A stretch of DNA of 64,000 nt from Thermoplasmata archaeon (GTDB lineage: Archaea > Thermoplasmatota > Thermoplasmata > Thermoplasmatales > GCA-001856825). The notes beneath the pieces were generated by a model that was not told the origin of the DNA, ran no database searches, and saw only the letters and a program-made list of their open reading frames with translations. The stretch is from assembly GCA_021797915.1 (NCBI GenBank), contig JAJZYT010000004.1, positions 45,076 through 109,075 on the forward strand. Direction: 5' to 3'. A program made the position numbers and the translations under genes. Positions 33,233 through 42,181 of this stretch are shown here, piece after piece. Each line of letters opens with the position of its first letter. The first letter of the stretch is position 1.

Positions 33233-35629
33233 TCATTTTGGTGTTCTTTGTACAAGCTTTTCGTTAATCTCCAATCTCTCCAGTCCGTTTTTAATAGCTC
33301 TAGCTGCCTCGGGTACATCTGCCGATTTGAGGAATGCGTCCACGCTTTCCCTGTTCCCTATACCGGCTCGAGAAATGAGCTCCTCGACGTACCTAGATAC
33401 AGTACTGCTTCCAACAAAAATCTCCCTTACCCCGTTCAGGTGAGTGGAGGTCCAGCTCCAGAGATCCTTCCTGTAGTTCTTATTCGAAATGGCTTCAAAC
33501 ATTGAATAGATGAAGTTTCCCCTGTATTCAGGTTTCGAAATAACGAAATCGAAGAACTGGGTGACTTCTTCGTTCTTTGGAAGATGGGTCATCGCGTGCA
33601 TTACCCGGATCACTTCCATGTCATTCTCGGGAGCCTTGAGCATGTTCCAGAGTGCTTCCTTGTTGTATTCTTCAATCGATGCGGATAGCAGAACAGCCGT
33701 CCTCTCTTCTGCGGTAAGACTGTTGTATTCTCCCACCTTCACCTTCTCTGTAGATCTGAATTCTTTGTCATTGAGTGCAAGCCCAGTTAAGATGCTCTCC
33801 AGGACCACTTTAGAGTTCTCGTCCGGCGAGTCCTTGAATGCGCTCAACTTGCTTCTGAAGTAGCCAACCGCCATATTATTCAGTCCATCGGAATCGAGGA
33901 TCTCCGCGAGTGAAGAGAATATCTCCACCAGTCTCATGACTATGCTGTACTCGTTCCTCTCCTTGATCTTGTCCACCATTCCTACGAACTGCTGCATATC
34001 GATTCTTCCAGAGAGGAGAAATGCGTAATAGTCGTCTATGAGTTTCATGACAAATTCAGAGGACGATTCTTGGGTGAGCATTTTATCCAGTAAGTTTCCT
34101 TCCAGGAGCAATCTATAGTAGCCCTCTCCGTTGGAATTAATAAGTAGTTTTTCTGCACCCTTGATCTTCGTCTGTTTCTTCTTTAGGAGTATTTTTCTCT
34201 TCTTTCCGTCTCTCTCCAGGAAGATCGGTATCTGCCAGACATACGAGTCATCATTGGGCAGGTATGAGAACTTCTGCTGACTCATTTTCAATTCCCCATT
34301 CTCTTCCTTTACAATTACCAGAGGAAATCCAGCCTTCTCCAGCCATGACTTCATGAGGCTACTGACATCGACCCTGCTGGCATTTGTGAGGGATGACCAT
34401 AGATCCTCTCCAGACGCATTGGAATATTCATGCCCTTTGAGGTACTGATAGATACCCTCCCTGTACTTCCCTTCCCCTATGAACTGTTCTGTCATCCTGA
34501 GGATCGATGCACCCTTTCCATAACTGATGTCATCAAAGATTTCTGAAATTTCATACGGATCCTTGACTTCTACCCTGATTGGATGCGTGGTGAGCAGACC
34601 GTCTTTTCTCATGGATGGTAGTGTCTCCTCTCTCTGGAAATCCTCCCAGAGGTTCCAGTCCTTATGAACTTTAGCAAGTATCTTGTAGCCAACGAACGTT
34701 GCAAAAGATTCATTGAGCCATAGGTCATCCCACCACTTCATTGTTACAAGGTCCCCAAACCACTGATGGGCAAATTCGTGTGAGACCACGTAAGCTACTT
34801 GTTTCTTGAACCTGAAACTGGTAGAGTTGTTTACAAGGAGTGCGATTTCCCTGAACGTAATGGCCCCCCAGTTCTCCATTGCTCCGGCGCCGAATTGTGG
34901 AAGCGCAACGAGATGCATCTTAGGCAGCGGGAAAGGAATCTTGTAGTAGGCCTCATATTTGGTGAAGAGTTTGCTGAGGAGATTTAGAGAAAATTTTCCC
35001 TCTCTTGCCTTTCCGGGAGAAGTTGCAAGATAAAGGAATCTGTCCTTGTTCTTCCTAGATATTGTCTGGAATTTTCCTATTCCCAGGTAGAATAAGTAGG
35101 TAGACATCGATGGCGTTTCATCGAACACAAAGTGAGCACGTCCGTTTCCAACTTCCTTGCTTAGATGGCGAGTGTTGAAAATAACCTCAACCTCTTCATC
35201 AACGGTTACCTCTACCTTGAACTTGGCTTTGGTTGCAGGTTCATCAAAGCACGGAAAGACAGACCTTGCCCCTGTCGGCTCCATCTGGGTTGTAATAATG
35301 TGCCCTCCATCGTACTTCGCGTCGTGAATTCCCATCAGCGAAGTTTCCGATACTGCTCCAGAAAATGTAATCTTGAGCTCGCTCCCCTCAGTGGGTCCTA
35401 CAACGAGTTTCTTATTACTAACGCTGAATAGGACGTCGGCTCCATTCATCTTTACTGTACCTACAGTTAAGTTCTCAATGTCCAATTCAACTTGCCCTGA
35501 GAATTTTCCATTAACGGTTTCGACACACTCATATTTCAGTTCCTTGAATTTAAAATTAAAATTTAGCTCATACCTTTCTAGACTGTACATCAGGCTCTTA
35601 TCATTACAAATGGTATAATTGTTTTCCAA
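33233..35629 (-). CDS. M1-family aminopeptidase, tricorn interacting factor F2/F3 type
   Basis: 798 residues. Gluzincin metallopeptidase: the exopeptidase motif GAMENWGAITFRE, zinc site HEFAHQWFGDL and distal glutamate in WLNESFA are in the expected order, with a C-terminal helical domain from about residue 470. Thermoplasma factors F2 and F3 have this length and trim peptides released by tricorn protease in the cytosol. No tricorn gene lies in this window. F2 versus F3 is not resolved. The start is ATG at 35629. Confidence 0.93.
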   Translation of the reverse strand: MENNYTICNDKSLMYSLERYELNFNFKFKELKYECVETVNGKFSGQVELDIENLTVGTVKMNGADVLFSVSNKKLVVGPTEGSELKITFSGAVSETSLMGIHDAKYDGGHIITTQMEPTGARSVFPCFDEPATKAKFKVEVTVDEEVEVIFNTRHLSKEVGNGRAHFVFDETPSMSTYLFYLGIGKFQTISRKNKDRFLYLATSPGKAREGKFSLNLLSKLFTKYEAYYKIPFPLPKMHLVALPQFGAGAMENWGAITFREIALLVNNSTSFRFKKQVAYVVSHEFAHQWFGDLVTMKWWDDLWLNESFATFVGYKILAKVHKDWNLWEDFQREETLPSMRKDGLLTTHPIRVEVKDPYEISEIFDDISYGKGASILRMTEQFIGEGKYREGIYQYLKGHEYSNASGEDLWSSLTNASRVDVSSLMKSWLEKAGFPLVIVKEENGELKMSQQKFSYLPNDDSYVWQIPIFLERDGKKRKILLKKKQTKIKGAEKLLINSNGEGYYRLLLEGNLLDKMLTQESSSEFVMKLIDDYYAFLLSGRIDMQQFVGMVDKIKERNEYSIVMRLVEIFSSLAEILDSDGLNNMAVGYFRSKLSAFKDSPDENSKVVLESILTGLALNDKEFRSTEKVKVGEYNSLTAEERTAVLLSASIEEYNKEALWNMLKAPENDMEVIRVMHAMTHLPKNEEVTQFFDFVISKPEYRGNFIYSMFEAISNKNYRKDLWSWTSTHLNGVREIFVGSSTVSRYVEELISRAGIGNRESVDAFLKSADVPEAARAIKNGLERLEINEKLVQRTPK

Positions 35630-35664
35630 AAAATGATTTGAAAAAGATAACTATTTCTTGGTTC

Positions 35665-35683
35665 AAAAAAATAAGAAAAAAAA
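35665..35683 (-). terminator. Double oligo-T terminator after the surface-protein gene
   Basis: Runs of seven and eight A on the + strand (T on the coding strand), 17-35 bases beyond the stop at 35700. One of the strongest U-tracts in the window. Confidence 0.55.
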
Positions 35684-35699
35684 TAAAGACGGCTTTACT

Positions 35700-36854
35700 C
35701 TACTTTTTTGTCGTTCTGTTTCGTACCATTAATGCCGTTGCACCTACAGCTACGAGGATCACTATGCCCACAACAACGACATCAATTGAATTCAGGCCCG
35801 CTGAAGTCGGTGCTGCGGCACTTGAAACCACCAACTCGTTTGCTGAACTTGGCTTTGCATTCCCATTTGTAGTTATGGTCGCGCTAGGATCCGTCTTCAG
35901 TTTTATGGTGTAGTTTGATCCGTTATAGGACATAGAAGCGTTAAGAGTATAGTTGCTTGTTGCATTGTAGAAGAATGTTGTACTGTTGGTAGAGCTATCA
36001 TATACCCTAGCCCACTGATTGAGTGGCACGGAGAATACGTGGAAATTTATCGTATTGAATCCAATGACATTAGAACCGAACCCACCGTCCTGGAAGACCG
36101 ATCCGAATTGCAAGTAGTTGTTGGAGTGATCACCCTCGCCAAAACTGCCAAAGTCGCCTAGCTGATTGACATCCATGTTCATATTGACTTCCGTCTGCGT
36201 CATTGTCATGTTATGAGATGGATAGTGAACCCTGAGATTGCCACGGAAGTCGCTCGAGAGGACTCCCTGGACACCAAAGGCTCTCCACGACATGTCAATT
36301 ATAGTTGAGTTGTTTCCGACCTTCTTGGTGATGTTGGATATCTTGAGATTTATTGTCAAGTTCCTGAATACTGTAAGGTTGGTCGAATTTGCAAATACAT
36401 GGAGCTGGTAATTCAGTGTAGCATTTACGACGTGTACTAAGGGAAGGATTGTGGTATTTGTGGTTGAGTTAGACGTACCGTTAGTGGTGGAATTGGTGGT
36501 AGAATTAGTGTTGTCCGTTGAATTAGAGGAGTCGTTGACCTCGTTAGGATCCATTGCGGGATGATTGTCGTGGTTCGATCCCTGTGCGTTGTTGTTAATG
36601 TCTTCACCCAACGACTGCATGCCGCTAGAGTTGAGATAAGATGTTGCGTTCAACCATATCACCACGCCATTAAGCTGCTGCGATGCCGAGCTGTTGTTGG
36701 GGTAGGTATAGTACATTACGTAGTTGCTTGTAGCATTTACGTATCCCTCGTTGGTCTTGGTATTGATGGTGGCGTGGATTGTCGTGGCCGAGCTCAAAGG
36801 AACTGCCATGAGGATGGCAATCACCACCAAGGCGGCTATTAGTACTTTTCTCAT
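35700..36854 (-). CDS. Secreted, membrane-anchored surface protein rich in N-glycosylation sites
   Basis: 384 residues, family unknown. An N-terminal signal peptide (MRKVLIAALVVIAILMAVPL, cleavage near SSAT) is followed by an extracytoplasmic domain dense in Asn-X-Ser/Thr sites, a low-complexity Asn/Thr/Ser stretch at about 105-135, and a C-terminal hydrophobic anchor (VVVVGIVILVAVGATALMV) with basic tail RNRTTKK. This fits a heavily glycosylated cell-surface protein of an organism lacking a rigid wall. It is monocistronic. Confidence 0.75.
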   Translation of the reverse strand: MRKVLIAALVVIAILMAVPLSSATTIHATINTKTNEGYVNATSNYVMYYTYPNNSSASQQLNGVVIWLNATSYLNSSGMQSLGEDINNNAQGSNHDNHPAMDPNEVNDSSNSTDNTNSTTNSTTNGTSNSTTNTTILPLVHVVNATLNYQLHVFANSTNLTVFRNLTINLKISNITKKVGNNSTIIDMSWRAFGVQGVLSSDFRGNLRVHYPSHNMTMTQTEVNMNMDVNQLGDFGSFGEGDHSNNYLQFGSVFQDGGFGSNVIGFNTINFHVFSVPLNQWARVYDSSTNSTTFFYNATSNYTLNASMSYNGSNYTIKLKTDPSATITTNGNAKPSSANELVVSSAAAPTSAGLNSIDVVVVGIVILVAVGATALMVRNRTTKK

Positions 36855-36925
36855 AAGACAAAGACCGGTGCTTATATTAACTATTTATTGGTACAAGATT
36901 CGAAAAGTAGTACAAATTTCTACTT

Positions 36926-37888
36926 CTACGGGTACCTCTCAACTGACTTGATCTCAAGCTGGGATTCTTGGAATTCCTGCTCCTTGATCTTCCCGATCGA
37001 CCTGAAGAATGAGTCCAAACTGCTCTTCTCGAAGATCATTGTAACTTTGGACTTCTCGCCAGAGACTTCAATAGAATAGTTAAAAGGAAGGTCCACGTCT
37101 GAGAATTTGTAAGGATCGATGAGTATTCCTTGTTCTGGCACAACGGCACGGAAGACCTTCAAACCAGATTCGTTCTTATGGATGAGTTCAAACTCCTTGG
37201 CCTGAGCTTTTAGCGTGCTTTCCCACTCTGGGAAATCACTTTCGATTTCATAGAACACATCGAGGAAGCCAGCTCGATCGACGCTTCTGACGGAGACTCT
37301 CACCTTGAAATTTCTGTTTGCTCTAGCGTACTTCTGAGTGAAAGAATTGGTGGGAAGGACATAGAAAACGAGCTTCTTCATTTCCCACCCCTTCTCGTTT
37401 TCAAGCAACCATTCTTTGTCGTTTCTCACCGGGCCCAGGTAATCTATGCTGAAGAAATCCCTCTTTTCAGAATCCTTGAACACAATTCTCTGGAGTTCAG
37501 CTGAAGATGTGAAGAACTTGATCCTGAGTATTATGTCACCGTCGGACACAAATATCGGAACGTCAATTAGAGCATTCTTAACAGATAGGAGCGAGTCAAT
37601 CATTTCACACACGTAGCACTCTTCTCCGACCTCAATCGAAATTCCCGCTTTCCTGTCCACGAAGTCGTACCCTTTAGTCCTGATCGCTTTCCTCAGCTCG
37701 TCCATTGCCTTGCCTTCCCTGAGGTATGTAACCACTGCCTCGGTCTTCTGTCCCTTCTTGTAATAGTTCAGGAAACCGTTGAACCCGTAAACCCTTGAAA
37801 AATAACTTATTGGTGATCTCATGTCCTGGAATCTAACTACCATCTCGCTGTCGAATTCAACCATATAAACCGTCAGGGATTCCCTCAT
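36926..37888 (-). CDS. Uncharacterised protein, possibly two repeated alpha/beta domains
   Basis: 320 residues, not recognised. The protein divides near residue 165 into halves that each open with a beta-strand stretch (SLTVYMVEFDSEMVVRF; KKLVFYVLPTNSFTQKY) and end in a region around FFTSSAELQRIVF or FEKSSLDSFFRSI, suggesting duplication. Cysteines occur only as CYVC near residue 110. It loosely recalls the N-terminal sensor halves of archaeal Bat-type regulators but lacks a helix-turn-helix. TTTAATAAATA lies 27 bases before the ATG, so it is leaderless. It is divergent from the gene at 38047. Confidence 0.6.
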   Translation of the reverse strand: MRESLTVYMVEFDSEMVVRFQDMRSPISYFSRVYGFNGFLNYYKKGQKTEAVVTYLREGKAMDELRKAIRTKGYDFVDRKAGISIEVGEECYVCEMIDSLLSVKNALIDVPIFVSDGDIILRIKFFTSSAELQRIVFKDSEKRDFFSIDYLGPVRNDKEWLLENEKGWEMKKLVFYVLPTNSFTQKYARANRNFKVRVSVRSVDRAGFLDVFYEIESDFPEWESTLKAQAKEFELIHKNESGLKVFRAVVPEQGILIDPYKFSDVDLPFNYSIEVSGEKSKVTMIFEKSSLDSFFRSIGKIKEQEFQESQLEIKSVERYP

Positions 37889-38000
37889 TTAATATTTTTT
37901 GTATTTATTAAACTCTTCATATCTTGCACGAAAACGTCTCAAAATCCGTCTTTTACTAGATGATTAAGGTATATTAAGTTGATGAAGTTACTAATCATTA

Positions 38001-38010
38001 AGTTTATAAC
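38001..38010 (+). promoter_or_regulatory. TATA element of the 38047-40224 operon
   Basis: AGTTTATAAC followed by a T-rich stretch, about 40 bases before the ATG at 38047, the best TATA-like element upstream of the ABCE1 operon. Confidence 0.45.
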
Positions 38011-38046
38011 CTTTTTTGTACTTACATGCAAGTCAAGTGACTCAGT

Positions 38047-38463
38047 ATGACACTAGTAGAACAATCTTTCATTGATGGACCTATTACCGTTGACCTAATG
38101 GCAAGGGCAATATCTAATGGGATGAGCAGGCAGAGCAAACGAATGAGTGAGCAGGAAGCTTATGACATAGCGTTCCACGTTCTGAACTTCTTTGGTTATA
38201 GCAGGTACGTCATAGACAACATGCTTGAGCCAGAGGACAGGGATGCTTTTTATATGTTGGAGGACCTGGGCATATTGGACACAGAAAGAGAGGAAACGAC
38301 ACTCTTCGACGGAAGGGAGTGGAGGATTCACTACTGGTTGATCAGACCTGAAAATGTGAGAAAGCTTGCCTTCAATAATGGAACAAAACCGGAAGATCCT
38401 ATCGCGAATGAAACGATGATTTATGACGGGCTCCCTGAAGACATCTGGAGAATGAAAGTTTAG
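38047..38463 (+). CDS. Uncharacterised protein co-transcribed with ABCE1
   Basis: 138 residues. The body looks like a winged-helix-type domain (LMARAISNGMSRQSKRMSEQ, then AYDIAFHVLNFFGY, NMLEPEDRDAFYMLEDLGIL) with a C-terminal beta strand region (EWRIHYWLIRP). It resembles a small family I have seen next to archaeal ABCE1/Rli genes in Thermoplasmata, but I cannot name a function. Only six bases separate it from ABCE1, so a role in ribosome recycling or transcription-translation coupling is a reasonable guess. Confidence 0.6.
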   Translation: MTLVEQSFIDGPITVDLMARAISNGMSRQSKRMSEQEAYDIAFHVLNFFGYSRYVIDNMLEPEDRDAFYMLEDLGILDTEREETTLFDGREWRIHYWLIRPENVRKLAFNNGTKPEDPIANETMIYDGLPEDIWRMKV

Positions 38464-38469
38464 ATTGAG

Positions 38470-40224
38470 ATGCACGTAGCCGTCATTGATTTTGACAAGT
38501 GCCACTTCAAGAAATGTAAACAGGAGTGTCAATATTACTGTCCTCCTGTGAGGAATGACATAATGGCTGTCGATTTTATGGAGAGTGGCTATCCTCAGAT
38601 TCATGAGGATCTCTGCATCGGTTGTGGAATTTGCGCCCATAGGTGTCCCTATGAAGCGATAAAGATAATAGGGGTTCCAGAGAGGGAAAACGGTAAAGAA
38701 GTTCACAGGTACGGAACAAATGGATTTGTACTTTATGGGCTCCCATCGCTTGAGGTGAAGGGAGTTACTGGAATTCTGGGTCAAAATGGAACAGGGAAGT
38801 CGACTATACTCAATATCCTGAATGGAACTCTTGTACCAAACTTCGCGAATGAAGAAGGAAACAAGGAAAAGGTCCTGGAGAAGTACAAGGGAACTTACCT
38901 TGGAGACTATATGGAAAAGGTCTATTCCGACAAGATCAAAATTTCTTTGAAACCCCAATACGTGGATTCCATATCAAAACACTTTAAGGGAAAAGTCAGC
39001 GGACTTCTGAACCAATACGGGGAGGATGCGAAAATGATGCTCGACAATATGGGGGTAGAAGGGATCTTTGAAAAGGACGTCAAATATCTTTCTGGAGGAG
39101 AGCTGCAACAGATGGCAATTGCGGCTGCATTATTGAAGCGCGCAGACCTTTACTTCTTTGATGAACCATCTTCATATCTCGATATTTCTCAGAGACTGAA
39201 GGTCGCGGGAATTCTGAGAAAACTCTCGGAAACGAGCAAAGTCATAGTTGTTGAACATGATCTCGCAATTCTTGACTTCATGACCGACTACATTTACCTT
39301 ACTTACGGGGAACCAAGGGGCTATGGAATAGTCAGCAACTCCTATTCCACGAGACAGGCTATTAACACTTACCTGGAGGGTTACATCAAGCAGGAGAACA
39401 TGAAGTTCAGGGAATATGAAATCAAGTTCTCAAAACGACCGCCGGAGATTGACAGGAGTCTGGTCCCTTTTATTTCTTGGACCCCGCTAACCAAGGGATT
39501 CGATAACTTCCAATTGAGTACGGACTCTGGAGAATTGAGACACGGCCAGGTTGTTGGGGTTATTGGTCCAAATTCGACGGGGAAATCAACTTTTGTGAAG
39601 ATGATGGCAGGAGAGATATTACCAGACAGCGGATCAATCGTCAATTCGGTCAAAACATCATTCAAACCTCAGAGCCCCGAATCAGATTTCCAAATCCCCA
39701 TGCTGGAGTTCCTTGAAAATAACCTCGGAGATAGGGTCTCTGAAAACCAATTCAAGAACGAAGTCCTGAGACCTCTCAACCTAGAGAGCCTTGGAGATAC
39801 CCTTGTCTCAGAGCTGTCCGGTGGAGATCTTCAAAAGGTCTATATTGCTAAGACTTTAGGCAAAGAAGCAGACGTTTACATCCTTGACGAACCGTCTGCA
39901 TACCTGGATGCTGATCAAAGAATGATCGTGGCCAGGATGATCAAGAGATTTGCAGAAAACAACAAGAATGCCGTAATGATAGTAGATCACGACATTTACT
40001 TCATTGATTTGATATCGACGTCACTGATTGTTTTCAGTGGAGAAGGGGGCAAAAATGGAAAGTCGTATGGTCCACTGAATCTTAAGGACGGAATGAATCT
40101 TTTCTTGAAGAACCTTGGAATCACTTTCAGGCGGGACGAAAATACACAGAGACCTAGGATAAACAAAACAGACTCGAAACTCGATACCGAGCAGAAAAGG
40201 GTCGGAGAATACTACTATTATTGA
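38470..40224 (+). CDS. Ribosome recycling ATPase ABCE1 (RNase L inhibitor homologue)
   Basis: 584 residues. Two N-terminal [4Fe-4S] clusters are bound by cysteines at 11/16/20/24 and 49/52/55/59 (CIGCGICAHRCP). ABC domain 1 has GQNGTGKST and LSGGELQQM; domain 2 has GPNSTGKST and LSGGDLQKV. Both Walker B regions (FDEPSSYLD; LDEPSAYLD) and H-loops are intact. It splits ribosomes after termination. Confidence 0.97.
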   Translation: MHVAVIDFDKCHFKKCKQECQYYCPPVRNDIMAVDFMESGYPQIHEDLCIGCGICAHRCPYEAIKIIGVPERENGKEVHRYGTNGFVLYGLPSLEVKGVTGILGQNGTGKSTILNILNGTLVPNFANEEGNKEKVLEKYKGTYLGDYMEKVYSDKIKISLKPQYVDSISKHFKGKVSGLLNQYGEDAKMMLDNMGVEGIFEKDVKYLSGGELQQMAIAAALLKRADLYFFDEPSSYLDISQRLKVAGILRKLSETSKVIVVEHDLAILDFMTDYIYLTYGEPRGYGIVSNSYSTRQAINTYLEGYIKQENMKFREYEIKFSKRPPEIDRSLVPFISWTPLTKGFDNFQLSTDSGELRHGQVVGVIGPNSTGKSTFVKMMAGEILPDSGSIVNSVKTSFKPQSPESDFQIPMLEFLENNLGDRVSENQFKNEVLRPLNLESLGDTLVSELSGGDLQKVYIAKTLGKEADVYILDEPSAYLDADQRMIVARMIKRFAENNKNAVMIVDHDIYFIDLISTSLIVFSGEGGKNGKSYGPLNLKDGMNLFLKNLGITFRRDENTQRPRINKTDSKLDTEQKRVGEYYYY

Positions 40225-40322
40225 TGGGAGAGGTGTCTCTTCCATATTTAGGCGGATGCATTTATCATCAAAAATTAAAGAAATATTATTAGCCATCATT
40301 GTTTTGCGAAATAGGTGATTAA

Positions 40323-41615
40323 TTGCCAAAGAAAGTAGCGGCGGTGGCCGGTGGATTGACTTATTTTTCAAAGGCGAGGAAGGACAAGACCCAGGAAGAA
40401 CTTGTGGCTGAGGCCGCAAGAATGGCCTTGTTTGAAAACGACATCAATCTTGCAAAAGATGATATCGATGGGACCATAGTGTCTTACTTCTCAGATCATT
40501 TTGAGGATCAGTTGCTCTTCGGATCTATAATCCAGGATTATCTAGGGTTCAACCCCAAACCTTCAGTCAGAATAGAGGGGGGAGGAGCTACAGGTGGCTT
40601 AGCTGTAAGGGATGCGTATGCCCACGTTGCTTCGGGCCTATTGGACGTTGCAATGGTAATCGGCTTTGAAAAGATGTCCGAGGTAAACACGGCGAAAGGG
40701 AACGAGTTCATAGCACTCGCCTCTGATACGGACTGGGACTTCCCTATTGGAGGATTCTACAGCGGTTACTACGCACTGATGGCCAGGAGGCACATGGAAG
40801 AGTTCGGTACTACAGAAGAGCAAATGGCCATGGTCGCTGTGAAAAATAGAAATAACGCCCAACACAACAAGTTTGCCCAGACAAACCCCAATATGAATCC
40901 TTTCGCAATGAAGGACGGTGGGAAGATAACGGTGGACGATGTGTTAAAATCCCCCTATGTGTCCTATCCATTGAAGAGGCTAGATATTTGTCTTATGAGT
41001 GATGGAGCAGCGGTCCTCATACTCGCGTCGGAAGAGAAGGCAAAGAAGATAACTGACACACCAGTCTGGATCACAGGAACTGGCGCTGGAACAGATGCCA
41101 TGAGGGCTGGAGATAGGCCAAGGACTGTCGGAGGAGTCCCAATGTTGCCCCACGAGAAGAAAGAATGGTACAGGAAATTGGAATATCCTGGCGTTCACTC
41201 ATTCAGGGCTGGCAGGGAATCTGCAAGACAAGCTTACAAGATGGCAAACATAACGAATCCTCTAAAGCAGCTGGATGTCATAGAACTCCACGATGCTTAT
41301 ACCAGCAGCGAGATTCAGACTTATGAAGATCTGGGTCTGACAAAATATGGGCAAGGTGGTAAATTGGTGGAGGAGGGAGTGACAGCTATTGACGGAGATT
41401 TGCCTGTTAACCCATCTGGTGGACTCATAGGAGCCATGCACGCCGTGGGTGGAACTGGCGTGATGCAGGCGGTCGAAATGTTGTGGCAACTACAGGGGGT
41501 CTCTGGTAAATTCCACGGATCTGACAAGACTCAGGTCAAGAATGCGGAGAGGGGTTTGATACATTCCCACGCTGGAACTGGTACATATGTTACCGCAACT
41601 ATAATGGAGAGGTGA
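40323..41615 (+). CDS. Thiolase-like protein lacking the nucleophilic cysteine
   Basis: 430 residues of the SCP2-type thiolase fold (EKMSEVNTAKGNE, IELHDAYTSSE, NPSGGLIGAMHAVGGTGVMQ). At the position where thiolases carry Cys-Ala-Ser-Gly, this protein reads GGGATGG, and the family's HPxGATG histidine is shifted into MHAVGGTG. A DUF35 OB-fold protein follows four bases downstream, which normally channels CoA substrates to archaeal thiolase/HMG-CoA synthase. The start is TTG at 40323, with AGGTGATT just upstream. Catalysis is doubtful; substrate binding or allosteric roles are possible. Confidence 0.85.
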   Translation: MPKKVAAVAGGLTYFSKARKDKTQEELVAEAARMALFENDINLAKDDIDGTIVSYFSDHFEDQLLFGSIIQDYLGFNPKPSVRIEGGGATGGLAVRDAYAHVASGLLDVAMVIGFEKMSEVNTAKGNEFIALASDTDWDFPIGGFYSGYYALMARRHMEEFGTTEEQMAMVAVKNRNNAQHNKFAQTNPNMNPFAMKDGGKITVDDVLKSPYVSYPLKRLDICLMSDGAAVLILASEEKAKKITDTPVWITGTGAGTDAMRAGDRPRTVGGVPMLPHEKKEWYRKLEYPGVHSFRAGRESARQAYKMANITNPLKQLDVIELHDAYTSSEIQTYEDLGLTKYGQGGKLVEEGVTAIDGDLPVNPSGGLIGAMHAVGGTGVMQAVEMLWQLQGVSGKFHGSDKTQVKNAERGLIHSHAGTGTYVTATIMER

Positions 41616-41619
41616 AAAT

Positions 41620-42066
41620 ATGACAGAAGTTTATTCTATCGACCCGTTGATAATAAAGACACCCTATGAAATTACATACAAACATTCGTACGGTAAGACA
41701 AGCAAATTTTTCACGTCCCTTTCTTCAGGTAAGTTGATGACAACTAGGTGCGAACACTGCAAGGTCACCTTCCTGCCTCCAAGAGCAGACTGTCCAAATT
41801 GCTTGAGGGAGACCAAGTGGGTTGAAATTTCTGGAAAGGGTACTATCCATACCGTTACGACTCTTTATTTCTCTGGTGAGAGATTCCTTAAAGATCTTCC
41901 ATTCCAACTCGTTTACGTGGACTTGGAAGGCGTTAATACACTCTTTCTTACGAGGTTGAAGACAAAAGACATGAAGAAAGTCAAAGTTGGGATGAAGATC
42001 AGAATGAGGATATCGAAAGAGTTAGAATGGAGATCTTCTGATGTCTGGGCAGAACCTGATGAATAG
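41620..42066 (+). CDS. DUF35 zinc-ribbon/OB-fold partner of thiolase
   Basis: 148 residues. A rubredoxin-like zinc ribbon (TRCEHCKVTFLPPRADCPNC) precedes an OB-fold (GKGTIHTVTTLYF, then VYVDLEGVNTLF). In archaea such proteins bridge acetoacetyl-CoA thiolase and HMG-CoA synthase active sites. The start overlaps no gene but is only four bases from the thiolase-like stop. No HMG-CoA synthase is present in the window. Confidence 0.88.
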   Translation: MTEVYSIDPLIIKTPYEITYKHSYGKTSKFFTSLSSGKLMTTRCEHCKVTFLPPRADCPNCLRETKWVEISGKGTIHTVTTLYFSGERFLKDLPFQLVYVDLEGVNTLFLTRLKTKDMKKVKVGMKIRMRISKELEWRSSDVWAEPDE

Positions 42067-42127
42067 GTTCAGAATCTATTGACTCTACTTGGGACCAGTT
42101 GGCCTGTCTTGAGAGTTAGTAGTATTC

Positions 42128-42147
42128 TTTAATTTTTTTTATTATTA
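42128..42147 (+). terminator. T-rich terminator after the DUF35 gene
   Basis: A run of nine or so T followed by ATTATTAC in the gap between the convergent DUF35 and hydroxybutyryl-CoA dehydrogenase genes. Confidence 0.4.
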
Positions 42148-42181
42148 CTCGGACTAAGACAATCAATTTATCAGCAGAGCC

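Noticed and set aside
36470-36560. Repeat-like low-complexity DNA
   Set aside because: The repetition encodes Asn/Thr/Ser runs inside the surface-protein gene and is not a separate repeat or CRISPR array; no direct repeats with regular spacers occur anywhere in the window.
38095-38958. A 287-residue frame antisense to the 138-residue gene and ABCE1
   Set aside because: Both sense proteins are convincing and ABCE1 is certain; the antisense composition is irregular and has no ribosome site.
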